The notes beneath the pieces were generated by a model that saw only the letters and a program-made list of their open reading frames with translations, did no database searches and was not told the origin of the DNA. Below are positions 17,386 through 26,740 of a DNA stretch of 64,000 nucleotides, piece by piece. This stretch comes from Flavimaribacter sp024343425 (GTDB taxonomy: Bacteria; Pseudomonadota; Alphaproteobacteria; Rhizobiales; Rhizobiaceae): positions 3,658,001 to 3,722,000 of the forward strand of contig OZ245773.1 of assembly GCA_965227645.1 (NCBI GenBank). Reading direction: 5' to 3'. The translations under genes and the position numbers were made by a program. How positions within the stretch are numbered: position 1 is the stretch's first letter; each line of letters begins with the position of its first letter.

Positions 17386-19247
17386 GGCCGATCCTCCACT
17401 GTAATGGACTTGACTATGCCAAACTCGAGGACATCAAAACTGCGTTCAATGTCGAGATCGAGTTCATACTGCCCCGGCTTTACCGCTTCCAAAGTCGCAA
17501 CCACGGTGATTGGTTCGGCCAGCTTTCCGTAAGACCAAGCACGTCGGCCCCAGAACTCGGTGTTTGAACGCGGGTTGGGCGCAACCTTTACCAGTTTGAA
17601 CCCTTTCCAGAATGCGAGCGAAGTCATGATTGAGAAATCGGCCGCGTGATCGCCGTTGGGTACAATGTCAATCGACAATTCCAATCGGTCGCCAAGCAAA
17701 ACGCTATCAGGCAGTTTAACGCCCTCTTCCGTAACAATGACCGGTGCGTTCTCGGGAATTTCACCCTGCAGGCCACTCGCCGCAGCACGAAGCTGTTCGA
17801 GATAAACTTTAGCCTCCCGTGTCGCATCACTATCGGGGAAATTCTTTTCCAGTTGCGCATACACCGACTCAAAGGTCTCCGCATCAGCAGTTTCCTGGAG
17901 TAGAGAGGCGTAGTTCTTGAGGATTTCGAAGCGAAACTCCTCCTCAATTTTGCCGGCTGAAACTTCAGCAAGCAATGCGGCATAACTTTCCCCAGCCAGC
18001 TCTGAATCGCCGCTGCCGCGAGCAGAATTCGCAATTCCGATCCGCGACAATGTTGCATATCTGCTATCTGGAAAACGGTCGATGACCTCCTGGTAGAGTG
18101 GGATTGCGCGGTGGTAGACGCGGGTCAATTCCAGATTGTTGGCCTGTGTGTAAGGAGCCTTGGCCAAGTCGATATCAAATAGAGTCGGCGCCGTTCTCAA
18201 CAAAATGCAATTCATGATCAGCAGCAATACAATCAGCGCAGCGGTAGGTTTGAGAATTGCACCCAGGGAGGGCAAGCGCGGCAACGAAACCGCGAGGCTC
18301 CTCATGATGTCACCGTCACTGATAGCCTGAAGCATCACAGCGAGCACAATGATCGCTCCCTTGGCGACCTGCTGCCATGCCGGTTCAACTCCCAAGAGAT
18401 TGAAAAGATTGGCCACGATTCCAATGATCAAAGCACCAACAAAGGCACCCCATACAGAACCGTTCCCGCCTCGAATCGATGTCCCGCCAATCACAACTGC
18501 GGCGATGGCGTCAAGTTCCCAGAATATGCCAGCCTGACCAGGTTCGCCTGACTCCATTCGGCTTGTTAGAACCAGGCCCGATACACCCGCAAGCAAAGCG
18601 CAATAAAGATAGGTTTTGAATTTGACCTGCCCGACCCTGATGCCGGATAGACGAGCAGCCGTCTCGTTAGCGCCTACCGCATAGACCTCGCGTCCGAATA
18701 CCCGCCATCGCATCATGTACCAAGTAACAAGGGCTGCAACCAAAAACAGGATCGATGGTGTCGGAATGCCCAAGACAGTCCCGCGGGATAGGAACTGGAA
18801 GAAATCCGGAAAGTCTGCATAGACCGGCTGCCCGCCTGTATAGACAAGCCCCGCACCGCGCGCCACCGTCATCAAGACCAAAGTCGCCACAAATGGTTGC
18901 AGGCCGAACCAGCTGACCAGCGCTCCATTCGCAAATCCGATTGCCAGCGCTACTACCAATGGCGCGATCACGAACAGCATGAACCCTGTATCGTCAACCC
19001 AGAGACTGGCGGCAATCGCTCCAGTGAGAGCAGCCACTGCACCAACGGAGAGATCGATTCCGCCTCCTATGATGACAACATTCATGCCGATGGCGATGAT
19101 ACCGATCAGCGATGCAGCGCGAACCACGTTTACGATGTTTTCTGCAGACCAAAAATGCTCTGAGACCAGGCTCGCCGAAATGACTAGGACTGCCAGGATT
19201 ATGAAATTTCCACGCAATACGAAGGATTTGATGGCGTCGAACATCAT
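17382..19247 (-). CDS. RbsC-type permease fused to TPR and beta-rich domains
   Basis: A 621-residue protein, about twice the usual permease length. Residues 1-320 form a complete RbsC-type permease (GMNVVIIGGGIDLSVGAVAAL and ELDAIAAVVIGGTSIRGGNGS). Then comes an additional hydrophobic helix at about 334-351 (TAALIVLLLIMNCILL). Residues about 370-490 look like tetratricopeptide helices (AIPLYQEVIDRFPDSRYATL). Residues about 500-618 are beta-rich, resembling a small sandwich domain. RbsC permeases end in the cytoplasm, so the extra helix should place the TPR and beta domains in the periplasm (inferred). No stop or frame change interrupts the coding, and it overlaps both neighbours by four bases, so the fusion is real. 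It may gather the binding protein or a glycan-bearing partner at the channel. I know of no described equivalent. Confidence 0.85.
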   Translation of the reverse strand: MMFDAIKSFVLRGNFIILAVLVISASLVSEHFWSAENIVNVVRAASLIGIIAIGMNVVIIGGGIDLSVGAVAALTGAIAASLWVDDTGFMLFVIAPLVVALAIGFANGALVSWFGLQPFVATLVLMTVARGAGLVYTGGQPVYADFPDFFQFLSRGTVLGIPTPSILFLVAALVTWYMMRWRVFGREVYAVGANETAARLSGIRVGQVKFKTYLYCALLAGVSGLVLTSRMESGEPGQAGIFWELDAIAAVVIGGTSIRGGNGSVWGAFVGALIIGIVANLFNLLGVEPAWQQVAKGAIIVLAVMLQAISDGDIMRSLAVSLPRLPSLGAILKPTAALIVLLLIMNCILLRTAPTLFDIDLAKAPYTQANNLELTRVYHRAIPLYQEVIDRFPDSRYATLSRIGIANSARGSGDSELAGESYAALLAEVSAGKIEEEFRFEILKNYASLLQETADAETFESVYAQLEKNFPDSDATREAKVYLEQLRAAASGLQGEIPENAPVIVTEEGVKLPDSVLLGDRLELSIDIVPNGDHAADFSIMTSLAFWKGFKLVKVAPNPRSNTEFWGRRAWSYGKLAEPITVVATLEAVKPGQYELDLDIERSFDVLEFGIVKSITVEDRP

Positions 19248-20746
19248 GCCGCACCCGACTCAGCGGATTTACCCATGGCATTGAGCATGATGCGCTCCAG
19301 CTCGAAATCGCCGCGATCGTAACTCTGTGTGACGCGTCCAAGATGAAGACAAACGATCCGATCACAGACACGGATCAGTTCCTCGATTACGGAAGAGATG
19401 ATGATGACGGAGCTGCCACGTGAAGTCAGTTTCCAGATGAGATCGAAAATTGCTTCTTTTGCGCCGATGTCGATTCCACGCGTCGGTTCGTCCAACAGGT
19501 AGATTTCGGTGCCGGCGCCAAGGAGCTTTGCCAAAACGACCTTTTGCTGGTTGCCACCCGAAAGATTGCCAACAGCATGTTCGAGGCTTGCATACTTAAC
19601 GAAGAGTTTCTCGCACAGCTCGGCGGCAACCTTGCGTTCGGCGGCAAGGTCGAGCCCAAAAAACCCGCAATGATCGGATAGCGACGGAAGTGTAGCGTTT
19701 TGCCCGATCGGCATGGACAGAATGAGCCCCTGTGTCTTTCTGTCCTCCGGCGCAAGCCCGATACCCAACTCCAAGGCCTGTCTGGGGGTCGTCAACGTCG
19801 CCAGACTTCCATGAACGGTGACTTCTCCAAAATCTATCGGGTCAGCGCCAAACAAGGCCCGCACCAGCTCAGTGCGTCCTGCTCCCATAAGACCGGCGAT
19901 TCCAAGAACTTCGCCTTTGTGCAAGGTCAGACTGACATGGTCCAGATCAGGAAGACGTGTGATATTGTGCGCTTTCAACACAATCTGGTCCCTCTGAACT
20001 GCGCTCCTTTGGCGAGTCTGATCTGTCGCGACTTTGTGACCCAACATCATCTCGACAAGACCGGACTCGTCGATTTGATCGATTCTCGCAGCGCCGACAT
20101 ATCCGCCATCGCGTAAAACGACTAACCGATCGCATATTTGAAAAATTTCATGCAGATGATGCGTTATGAGAATAATGGCAATCCCGTCCGCCTTTAACGA
20201 TCGCACCAGTTCGAATAGCTTGGCGACTTCTTCCTTCGACAGAGAAGCCGTTGGTTCGTCCATTATAAGCAATCGAGAGTTTCGACTGAGCGACTTGGCT
20301 ATTTCAATAAGCTGTTGCTCCGCAACACTTAAATCACCAGCCTTTGCGTCAAGAGCCGCCCTCAAACCAAGGCGCCCCAAAATCTCAGACGCCTCCTTGC
20401 GCATCGCAGACCAGTCAAGAAGACCGCGCCTGGTCTTCAAATGCCCCAGAAAAACATTCTCAACGACCGTAAGCTCGGGGACGATCATTAGTTCTTGGTA
20501 AATAGTACAAATCCCGCTCGACTGTGCTTCGAGTGGGCTGTTGAAAAATACTTCAGATCCATCGAGATACAGGCTGCCTTGGTTTGGACGCACTGCACCA
20601 GCAAGGACCTTCATCAGCGTAGACTTGCCCGCGCCATTCTCGCCAACAACTGCGACGACCTCTCCCGCGTCGATCGAAAAATCGACACCGTTTAGAGCTT
20701 GAACCCCTGGATAGCTCTTGGCTATGCCTCTGGCTTCGAGAAGCAT
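19244..20746 (-). CDS. Ribose-type ABC transporter dual ATPase
   Basis: A 500-residue RbsA/MglA-type protein with two ATP-binding halves. The first has Walker A VGENGAGKSTLMKVLAG, signature LSVAEQQLIEIAK and Walker B LLIMDEPTASLS. The second has the usual degenerate Walker A (IAGLMGAGRTELVRALFG) with LSGGNQQKVVLAKLL and IYLLDEPTRGID. It powers the two permeases encoded next. The start at 20746 is preceded by a run of eight G, an unusual but strong ribosome site. It overlaps the fused permease start by four bases. Confidence 0.94.
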   Translation of the reverse strand: MLLEARGIAKSYPGVQALNGVDFSIDAGEVVAVVGENGAGKSTLMKVLAGAVRPNQGSLYLDGSEVFFNSPLEAQSSGICTIYQELMIVPELTVVENVFLGHLKTRRGLLDWSAMRKEASEILGRLGLRAALDAKAGDLSVAEQQLIEIAKSLSRNSRLLIMDEPTASLSKEEVAKLFELVRSLKADGIAIILITHHLHEIFQICDRLVVLRDGGYVGAARIDQIDESGLVEMMLGHKVATDQTRQRSAVQRDQIVLKAHNITRLPDLDHVSLTLHKGEVLGIAGLMGAGRTELVRALFGADPIDFGEVTVHGSLATLTTPRQALELGIGLAPEDRKTQGLILSMPIGQNATLPSLSDHCGFFGLDLAAERKVAAELCEKLFVKYASLEHAVGNLSGGNQQKVVLAKLLGAGTEIYLLDEPTRGIDIGAKEAIFDLIWKLTSRGSSVIIISSVIEELIRVCDRIVCLHLGRVTQSYDRGDFELERIMLNAMGKSAESGAA

Positions 20747-20774
20747 ATTCCCCCCCCTTCAGAAAACTAGCTAA

Positions 20775-21962
20775 CTATCCAACTCTGATGGCGCGTTTTG
20801 CGAGAAGCATTGCTTGTTCTTCTTCGCCAATTTCTAGTTCCGCAAGAATCTCTTCAGTTTGCGCGCCAAGTTTTTGCGGTGCCAAACGCACAGGCGCCGA
20901 GTGCCCGTCGTAGCGAACTGGATTCGAAAGGAGAGTTATCTTCTCGCCGGTCCAGCTATCGATGTCGATTAGATCGCCGTTGTGAAGTTGCTGCGGATCT
21001 TCTGCAAGGTCATCATAGTCGTTGACTTGCGTGAACCAAATCTTGTGAGCTTCAAAAACTTCTGCCCATTCCGCAAATGTCTTATTTTTCAACTCGGCCG
21101 CAAATGCAGCCGAGATTTCCTCGCGCTTTGTATAGGCTTCACTTTGCTTTGCGTTAAGTCTATCTCCAAGACCCACAGCTTCCATCATTACATCAAGATT
21201 ACCGAGAGACAGTCCGATGTATCGATCGGCGGTGGCATAAATTCCATACGGCGCTTCGTGATACCAACTACCTATGTGCTTTGGCTGCTGTACACTTTTA
21301 GGCCTCTCGCCATTAAAGTAGCAAACAAGAGATTCTGCTTGGAGATTGAGCGCTGCGGAGAACAAATTAACATCCACACGGCATCCCCTTCCAGTTCGAG
21401 CTTTCTGAACAATTGCACCGAGAATACCTGCCGCATAGATCATCGCGCCGTGATGATCGATAGCAGAAGTGCCTATTAGTCTTGGCCCCTGCCCCTCTTT
21501 TCCAGTAATCCAGGCAAGACCAGAAAGGGATTGTGCAATCATATCTTGACCTGGTCTGTTGACATAAGGTCCGTCAGGTCCGAACCCACTAGCGGCGGCA
21601 AAGATAATTTCCGGGTTAAGCTCCTTTAGAGTTTCGTAACCCAAACCTAGCTTATCCATAACACCTGGACGGAAATTCTCGGCAACAACATCTGCAGAAA
21701 GCGCTAGCTTTTTCGCAATTGCGAGTGCGTCTTTGTCCTTAAGATCCAAACAAATACTTCGTTTATTGCGATTAGCGACCAGTTCGAGTGTTGTTTCTCC
21801 ACCTACTTTCTTTGCGCCATCACCACCCCAGTGCCGCTGGAACGCGCCATCAATCGGTTCGATTGCGATCACTTCAGCGCCAAGATCAGCAAGGAACTGT
21901 ACGCCCAGGGGACCCATCAGAAAATGATTGAAACTGACAATCCGGATACCGTCCAGCTGCAT
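20775..21962 (-). CDS. Type III CoA-transferase (CaiB/BaiF family)
   Basis: A 395-residue family III CoA-transferase, which moves CoA between carboxylates through an aspartyl-CoA intermediate. The N-terminus MQLDGIRIVSFNHFLMGPLG and AEVIAIEP fit the family. The catalytic Asp lies in TSAIDHHGAMIYAAGILGAI, followed by GRGCRVDVNLFSAAL. The start is the ATG at 21962 with AGGAG about 12 bases upstream. It follows an enoyl-CoA hydratase gene in an ABC importer operon. That pairing implies the imported compound yields an organic acid that is activated to a CoA ester and hydrated, an unusual companion for sugar-type transport. Confidence 0.9.
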   Translation of the reverse strand: MQLDGIRIVSFNHFLMGPLGVQFLADLGAEVIAIEPIDGAFQRHWGGDGAKKVGGETTLELVANRNKRSICLDLKDKDALAIAKKLALSADVVAENFRPGVMDKLGLGYETLKELNPEIIFAAASGFGPDGPYVNRPGQDMIAQSLSGLAWITGKEGQGPRLIGTSAIDHHGAMIYAAGILGAIVQKARTGRGCRVDVNLFSAALNLQAESLVCYFNGERPKSVQQPKHIGSWYHEAPYGIYATADRYIGLSLGNLDVMMEAVGLGDRLNAKQSEAYTKREEISAAFAAELKNKTFAEWAEVFEAHKIWFTQVNDYDDLAEDPQQLHNGDLIDIDSWTGEKITLLSNPVRYDGHSAPVRLAPQKLGAQTEEILAELEIGEEEQAMLLAKRAIRVG

Positions 21963-21997
21963 AATTTTTCTATCTCCTGTTAAACCGGTGGCGTGCA

Positions 21998-22777
21998 CTA
22001 CTCATCACGAAAATTGGCTGCCCGCTTTTCGAAGAATGCAGCTAGCCCTTCTTTTTGATCTCGTGTTGTAAACGCCAGAGCAATGTTGCGGCGTTCGCGT
22101 TCCAACCCGGCAGACAAAGGCAACTCTTCTGTGGCGCGAATCGCGTCTTTCGCCAATCCAAGCGCCAGTGAGGAATGCCGCGCGATAAGCCCAGCGATTT
22201 CAAGAGCCCGTGGCTCGACATCATCGACTACCTCTGCCACCAAACCCAGATCTTTCGCTACACATGCGTCAACAGACTCGCCTGTAAGGACCATCTGCAT
22301 TGCAGCATATTTGCCAATTCTGCGGGGAAGGCGCTGCGTGGCTCCGTCACCGGGAATGTGTCCCAGTTTGATTTCCGGCTGCCCGAATACAGCCTCTCTA
22401 TTCGCAATTACGATGTCACAGAGCATCGCCAATTCATGACCACCTCCAAAGCAGATACCAGAGACCGCCGCAATCAAGGGAATGCGCGTGGTTTCAAGTA
22501 TTGCCCAGTCTTCCAGGCGTTTCCGATTCTGGATCGCTTTGATGCCATGATCGCGCATTTCCTTGATGTCGGCACCCGCAGAAAAGAAGTCTGTACAACC
22601 AGCAATGACGATAACCCGGCAATCCCTTTCAGCTTCCACTTCCCGTATGATGTGAGCGAGCTGAGAAATCATTGCGTTGTTGATGGCGTTTCGTTTGTCT
22701 GGCCTATTCAGACGCAGCAAAGTCACCCCTTGACTCGGCTGTGAACGCAACACGAATTGATCTGCCAAAGCAGTCAT
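21998..22777 (-). CDS. Enoyl-CoA hydratase/isomerase family protein
   Basis: A 259-residue crotonase-fold enzyme of standard length. The oxyanion-hole segments are FFSAGADIKEMRDHG and SGICFGGGHELAMLCD, with FGQPEIKLGHIPGDGATQRLPR following. The typical catalytic Glu positions are less certain by eye, so hydratase, isomerase or hydrolase activity cannot be told apart. It probably acts on the CoA ester made by the CoA-transferase encoded next. The gene comes after the binding-protein gene and a hairpin that may lower its expression relative to the binding protein. Confidence 0.9.
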   Translation of the reverse strand: MTALADQFVLRSQPSQGVTLLRLNRPDKRNAINNAMISQLAHIIREVEAERDCRVIVIAGCTDFFSAGADIKEMRDHGIKAIQNRKRLEDWAILETTRIPLIAAVSGICFGGGHELAMLCDIVIANREAVFGQPEIKLGHIPGDGATQRLPRRIGKYAAMQMVLTGESVDACVAKDLGLVAEVVDDVEPRALEIAGLIARHSSLALGLAKDAIRATEELPLSAGLERERRNIALAFTTRDQKEGLAAFFEKRAANFRDE

Positions 22778-22806
22778 AATGACATCCTAGGAAATCTGGG
22801 AAGAGC

Positions 22807-22834
22807 AGCATGCCCCAATCAAATGGAGCATGCT
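22807..22834 (-). promoter_or_regulatory. Intercistronic hairpin after the binding-protein gene
   Basis: AGCATGCCCCA and TGGAGCATGCT form an 11-base-pair stem with one mismatch and a six-base loop, between the binding-protein stop and the enoyl-CoA hydratase start. No T run follows. Such hairpins after binding-protein genes usually protect the upstream message and give high binding-protein levels relative to the downstream genes. Confidence 0.5.
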
Positions 22835-22855
22835 TAACCATTCAATCAACAGCGG

Positions 22856-23830
22856 TTAGCGAACGTACTGCGTATCTGCGCTGTAATAGTCATCGACATT
22901 ATCCAACGTGATGACGGGAGTTTCGGTGATAATTCTTTTCGGCACGGGTTCACCCTTCAGTACTCGCACCGCCATATCAAGGCCGAGAGCTCCACCCGTT
23001 GCGTATATGGCTGTTGCCTGCAGCCATCCTTCTTTGATCGCATCAAATGCTTCACGCTGACCGTCTACACCGACAAGGAAAACGTCACCCGGTTTGTACC
23101 CAGCCTCTTTCAGAACATTGATCGCTCCGAGAATCATTGGGTCATTGTGAGCGTAAATAACCTGAAATTGTCCTTTGTATTTAGTCAGCCAATCCTCAAC
23201 AATCGGAATTGCGGGAGCCAAATCGTAGTTTGCTGGCTGCGCATCGAGACGCGTGATTCCGTCTTGGCCTTCAATTTGAGATGTAAAGCCTTCATGGCGC
23301 TGAATTGTTGGCGTAGCACCGGGGATGCCCTCCAACTCCAGATAGCTGAAAGAGTCACCTGCATTGGCTAAAGTGTATTTGCCCAGTTCCTCACCGATCT
23401 GAAGGTTGTTTCCGCCGATGAATACATTGTAGTCATCTCCGACGACTTCTCGATCCAGAACCACCAATGGGATTCCCGCGGCCTTGATGGCTTCAACTGC
23501 CGGCACCAAGGCTTGCGCCTCACGCGGGCTCATCATGATCAGATCCACGTCTCGCGATATCAGATCTTCGATATCCGCAATCTGCTTTTCGTTAGAGCCG
23601 CCGGCATCCGTGTAAATAAATTCATCAATTAGATCAGGATAATTGCCGGCCTGCGTTTCGGCCGACGTCACCATGTAAGCCCGCCACGGGTGATCCATAG
23701 TGTCCTGACTAAACCCGATGGTCCAAGGCGGCGGTCCGTAAGGGTTGTCCTGGGCGATGGCCGATGCGCCTAAACACATCGTGAGCGAGGCAGTGGCCGC
23801 GAGCGAAAGCATCGCACGTCTATTTATCAT
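22856..23830 (-). CDS. Ribose-type ABC sugar-binding protein
   Basis: A 324-residue periplasmic binding protein of the RbsB class with a signal peptide (MLSLAATASLTMCLGASAIAQ). The two-lobe family pattern is clear: DVDLIMMSPREAQALVPAVEAIKAAGIPLVVLDREV, then AHNDPMILGAINVLKEAG and VGVDGQREAFDAIKEG. The start is the ATG at 23830 with GGGAGG upstream. It is the first gene of the minus-strand operon and sits under the LacI-type operators at 23887-24003. Proteins of this class bind sugars and also other polar compounds; the GH88 gene nearby hints at a uronide. Confidence 0.93.
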   Translation of the reverse strand: MINRRAMLSLAATASLTMCLGASAIAQDNPYGPPPWTIGFSQDTMDHPWRAYMVTSAETQAGNYPDLIDEFIYTDAGGSNEKQIADIEDLISRDVDLIMMSPREAQALVPAVEAIKAAGIPLVVLDREVVGDDYNVFIGGNNLQIGEELGKYTLANAGDSFSYLELEGIPGATPTIQRHEGFTSQIEGQDGITRLDAQPANYDLAPAIPIVEDWLTKYKGQFQVIYAHNDPMILGAINVLKEAGYKPGDVFLVGVDGQREAFDAIKEGWLQATAIYATGGALGLDMAVRVLKGEPVPKRIITETPVITLDNVDDYYSADTQYVR

Positions 23831-23886
23831 CGTATGTCCTCCCATATCGAGATTGGTTTAAAAGATTCGAGTTTGCGCGGCCACTA

Positions 23887-23903
23887 TACATTTACTAAAC
23901 ATA
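23887..23903. promoter_or_regulatory. Second operator-like site with TTTACTAAA core
   Basis: The core TTTACTAAAC repeats in inverse orientation the core GTTTAGTAAA of the 23985-24003 palindrome. It lies 57 bases upstream of the binding-protein start. It is less symmetrical than the main site and may be the half of the pair nearest the minus-strand promoter. Confidence 0.4.
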
Positions 23904-23984
23904 TTGTCAATATGGTCATTGACTGATCTGGTTTATGATATCTTTTTCGAAAAAAATCTATAATTTACATATTGATATGAATCA

Positions 23985-24003
23985 TTTTGTTTAGTAAACA
24001 AAA
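23985..24003. promoter_or_regulatory. LacI-type operator TTTTGTTTAGTAAACAAAA
   Basis: A perfect 19-base palindrome around a central G in the divergent gap between the ABC operon and the GMC gene. Its odd length and AT-rich arms with a TTTAGTAAA core are compatible with a LacI-family operator. The LacI protein encoded at 25703, in the plus-strand arm, is the likely binder and would control both arms. Confidence 0.6.
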
Positions 24004-24057
24004 CACTGAGCAACAATGATTTGATTGCGAGTTTTGCGCGCTAGGAGGATTTGGAGG

Positions 24058-25710
24058 ATGTACGACTACATCATAGTTGGGGCTGGGTCTGCTGGATGTG
24101 TATTGGCCAACAGGCTAAGTGCTGATCCGGACATAAAAGTACTTCTACTTGAGGCGGGCGGACGTGACAGCGATCCTATGATTCACATACCAGGAGGATT
24201 CGCGCGACTGCAGAAACCGAGCGTCAACTACTGCTACAATACTGCGCCACAAAAATATTTAAACAATAGACAGCTCTGGTTTCCACTGGGGAAAACCCTA
24301 GGCGGATCAAGCTCAATCAATGGCATGATTTACATACGCGGACAGCAAGAGGATTATAACAATTGGGCCGCGGCCGGTAACTCTGGATGGTCTTATGAGA
24401 ACGTTCTGCCCTATTTCAGAAGGGCAGAAAACAACGACACAATTGCCGACGATTATCATGGCACCGAAGGTCCCTTGCACGTTTCGAATCAGCGTTCGCC
24501 TCATTTGATCTGTAAAGACTATGTTCGAGCTGCCCAGCAGGCAGGTCATAAACTGAATCCAGACTTCAATGGCGATGACCAACTTGGAGCCGGACTTTAT
24601 CAAGTAACGCAGTACAACGGACGGCGCGCGTCAGCAGCCATTTGTTACCTGAACCCTGTGTTACAGCGCTCGAATTTAACAGTAGTAACGAAAGCACAAA
24701 CAAAAAGAGTGATTCTGGACGGCCGTCAGGCAATCGGAATAGAGTATGTAAAAAACGATAGAACTGAAATTGTGCGATGCACACGAGAGATCTTATTGAC
24801 GGCCGGCTCTATCGGCACAGCAAAGTTGTTGCTGCTATCGGGGATTGGACCCACCGATGAGTTGAAGCAGCATGGTATTGACATGCAATACCATATGGAC
24901 GGAGTGGGGAAAAACTATCAGGATCACTTAAACACCTATGTCGTTTGCGACCTGATCAAGCCAATTTCCTATGATGGACAACACAGATTTCCGCAAAATA
25001 TCAAGCACGGGATTCAATACGCGTTGTATCGCAACGGCGCCCCAACATCTCCCGTCGCTGAAGGGGGCTGCTTTATTGACGTACACGGAACCGGGCGCGC
25101 GGATCTTCAAACCCATATACTCCCCGCTTATGTCGTCAACGGCGCAAGAACTCATGTGCCTGGATTCGGGCTGACGATTAACACTTGCAACATGCGACCA
25201 ACAAGTCGTGGACAGGTGACACTAAAATCAGCCGATCCGAATGACATGCCTGTCATTGACCCCAATTATCACGAAACTGAATACGACCGTGACATGTCTG
25301 TTCAAGCTGTGAGGCATGTTCGCGAAATACTGGCGCAGCCTGCAATTGCGCAACACATTAAGAAGGAGAGGTATCCCAGCGCAGAAGCCAAAACGCCCGA
25401 GCAAATACTATCCTACGCTCGTGAATACGCTTCCGTCGATTATCACCCTGTGGGAACCTGCAAAATGGGTACCGATGATATGGCTGTTGTTGACCCCGAA
25501 TTGAAAGTTCACGGGCTCGAAGGTCTACGAGTTTGCGACAATTCGATTATGCCGTTCCTAAACAGCGGCAACACAAATGCGCCCGCAATAATGATCGCAG
25601 AAAAAGCCGCGGCGATAATTCGTGGAGAGGCACCGTTGTGGCAGAAGGCGCCAACTCGAACTTATCTGCCTCAACAATCTCCGGCTTATGCGGAGAAGAC
25701 TAATGCCTAA
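24058..25710 (+). CDS. GMC-family FAD-dependent oxidoreductase
   Basis: A 550-residue glucose-methanol-choline oxidoreductase. The FAD-binding GxGxxG motif (YIIVGAGSAGCVLANRLS) opens the protein, with LGGSSSINGMIYIRG further on. The C-terminal catalytic His and Asn are in YHPVGTCKMG and LNSGNTNAPAIMIAEKA. It oxidises an alcohol to an aldehyde or ketone. The start is the ATG at 24058 after AGGAGGATTTGGAGG; a frame to 24025 is longer but lacks a ribosome site. An aldehyde dehydrogenase closes the divergent operon, so the two could act in series. The coding is clearly more AT-rich than flanking clusters. Confidence 0.93.
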   Translation: MYDYIIVGAGSAGCVLANRLSADPDIKVLLLEAGGRDSDPMIHIPGGFARLQKPSVNYCYNTAPQKYLNNRQLWFPLGKTLGGSSSINGMIYIRGQQEDYNNWAAAGNSGWSYENVLPYFRRAENNDTIADDYHGTEGPLHVSNQRSPHLICKDYVRAAQQAGHKLNPDFNGDDQLGAGLYQVTQYNGRRASAAICYLNPVLQRSNLTVVTKAQTKRVILDGRQAIGIEYVKNDRTEIVRCTREILLTAGSIGTAKLLLLSGIGPTDELKQHGIDMQYHMDGVGKNYQDHLNTYVVCDLIKPISYDGQHRFPQNIKHGIQYALYRNGAPTSPVAEGGCFIDVHGTGRADLQTHILPAYVVNGARTHVPGFGLTINTCNMRPTSRGQVTLKSADPNDMPVIDPNYHETEYDRDMSVQAVRHVREILAQPAIAQHIKKERYPSAEAKTPEQILSYAREYASVDYHPVGTCKMGTDDMAVVDPELKVHGLEGLRVCDNSIMPFLNSGNTNAPAIMIAEKAAAIIRGEAPLWQKAPTRTYLPQQSPAYAEKTNA

Positions 25711-26737
25711 AATGGGCAAGAACCTGACAGTTCGGGAAATCGCGGCGAAGGCGGGTGTGTCCCCAGCGACTGTTTCTCTCGTAATTCAGGGTAAAGGCAA
25801 CCTGAAACAGGAAACACGAGAAGCTGTAAATCGGGTCATTGTAGAAACAGGATACAAACCAAGAATGAATTCCGGGACGAATGAACCCGGGCGACATTTC
25901 TTGTTGATCGTTGACGACATTACCAATCCCTATTTCCATCAGCTGTTTAAAGGCCTGGACGAGGCCCTCGAGGAACAGGGACACTTCGTTAGTATGTTGT
26001 CCTCAAATGACTCTATTGAACGTCAGACCCGGCTTCTGGAAACGTTCTGGCAATCCGACATCGGTGGCGTCGTGTTAGTGCCGGCATCTGGCACTAAGAG
26101 ACAAGACTTACGAAACTTCGAGAATCGGCGCAGACCACTACTCATGGCTGTGCGTCGAATTGGTCAAAGCCCTTTCGATTACGTGGGCGCTAATCCTCTG
26201 GTGGGAATACAATTAGCCGCTGATCATCTGATCGCGCAGGGCCACAACAAAATCGGCTTCATTGGAGGCTACAAATCGAACCATGCCTATAGTGAGCGTT
26301 ACGCTGGCTTTGCTGCATCGTTGATGCGCCACAGTATCGAACTAAACGATCGCTGGGTGGTCAATGGTGGATCAACGCGAGCTTTCGGGCGCGCTGCGAT
26401 GGAGCAACTGATGGTGCGGGATGATGTACCCACCGCAGTTATCGCCTACAATGATCTAGTCGCAATCGGCGCCATGGACGCCATCCAATCGGCGGGTAAG
26501 ACTATCGGCGACGATATCGCTGTCATCGGTTACGATGACATTCCGGAAGCCGCGCTTCAGCCAATACCACTTACATCAGTTGCCACCCCCGCGGAAAAGC
26601 TTGGTGAAGTGATCGGTCAATCGATCGCTGCCAAGGGTACTGATGAAATGAGCGATAGCCCTATAGATATCACCTATCCGCCTCGACTGATAATCCGCTC
26701 CAGCTGCGGCTACAGATCTCCCAGAAAAGTGGATTAA
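25703..26737 (+). CDS. LacI-family transcriptional regulator
   Basis: A 344-residue LacI/GalR-family regulator. The helix-turn-helix is LTVREIAAKAGVSPATVSLV at about residues 8-27, followed by an effector domain with TAVIAYNDLVAIGAMDAIQ and VIGYDDIPEAALQPIPLTSV. The start chosen is the ATG at 25703, overlapping the end of the GMC gene by eight bases with GGAG eight bases upstream; longer versions read into the GMC frame. It lies second in the plus-strand arm and probably represses both arms through the palindrome at 23985-24003. Confidence 0.92.
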   Translation: MPKMGKNLTVREIAAKAGVSPATVSLVIQGKGNLKQETREAVNRVIVETGYKPRMNSGTNEPGRHFLLIVDDITNPYFHQLFKGLDEALEEQGHFVSMLSSNDSIERQTRLLETFWQSDIGGVVLVPASGTKRQDLRNFENRRRPLLMAVRRIGQSPFDYVGANPLVGIQLAADHLIAQGHNKIGFIGGYKSNHAYSERYAGFAASLMRHSIELNDRWVVNGGSTRAFGRAAMEQLMVRDDVPTAVIAYNDLVAIGAMDAIQSAGKTIGDDIAVIGYDDIPEAALQPIPLTSVATPAEKLGEVIGQSIAAKGTDEMSDSPIDITYPPRLIIRSSCGYRSPRKVD

Positions 26738-26740
26738 GAG

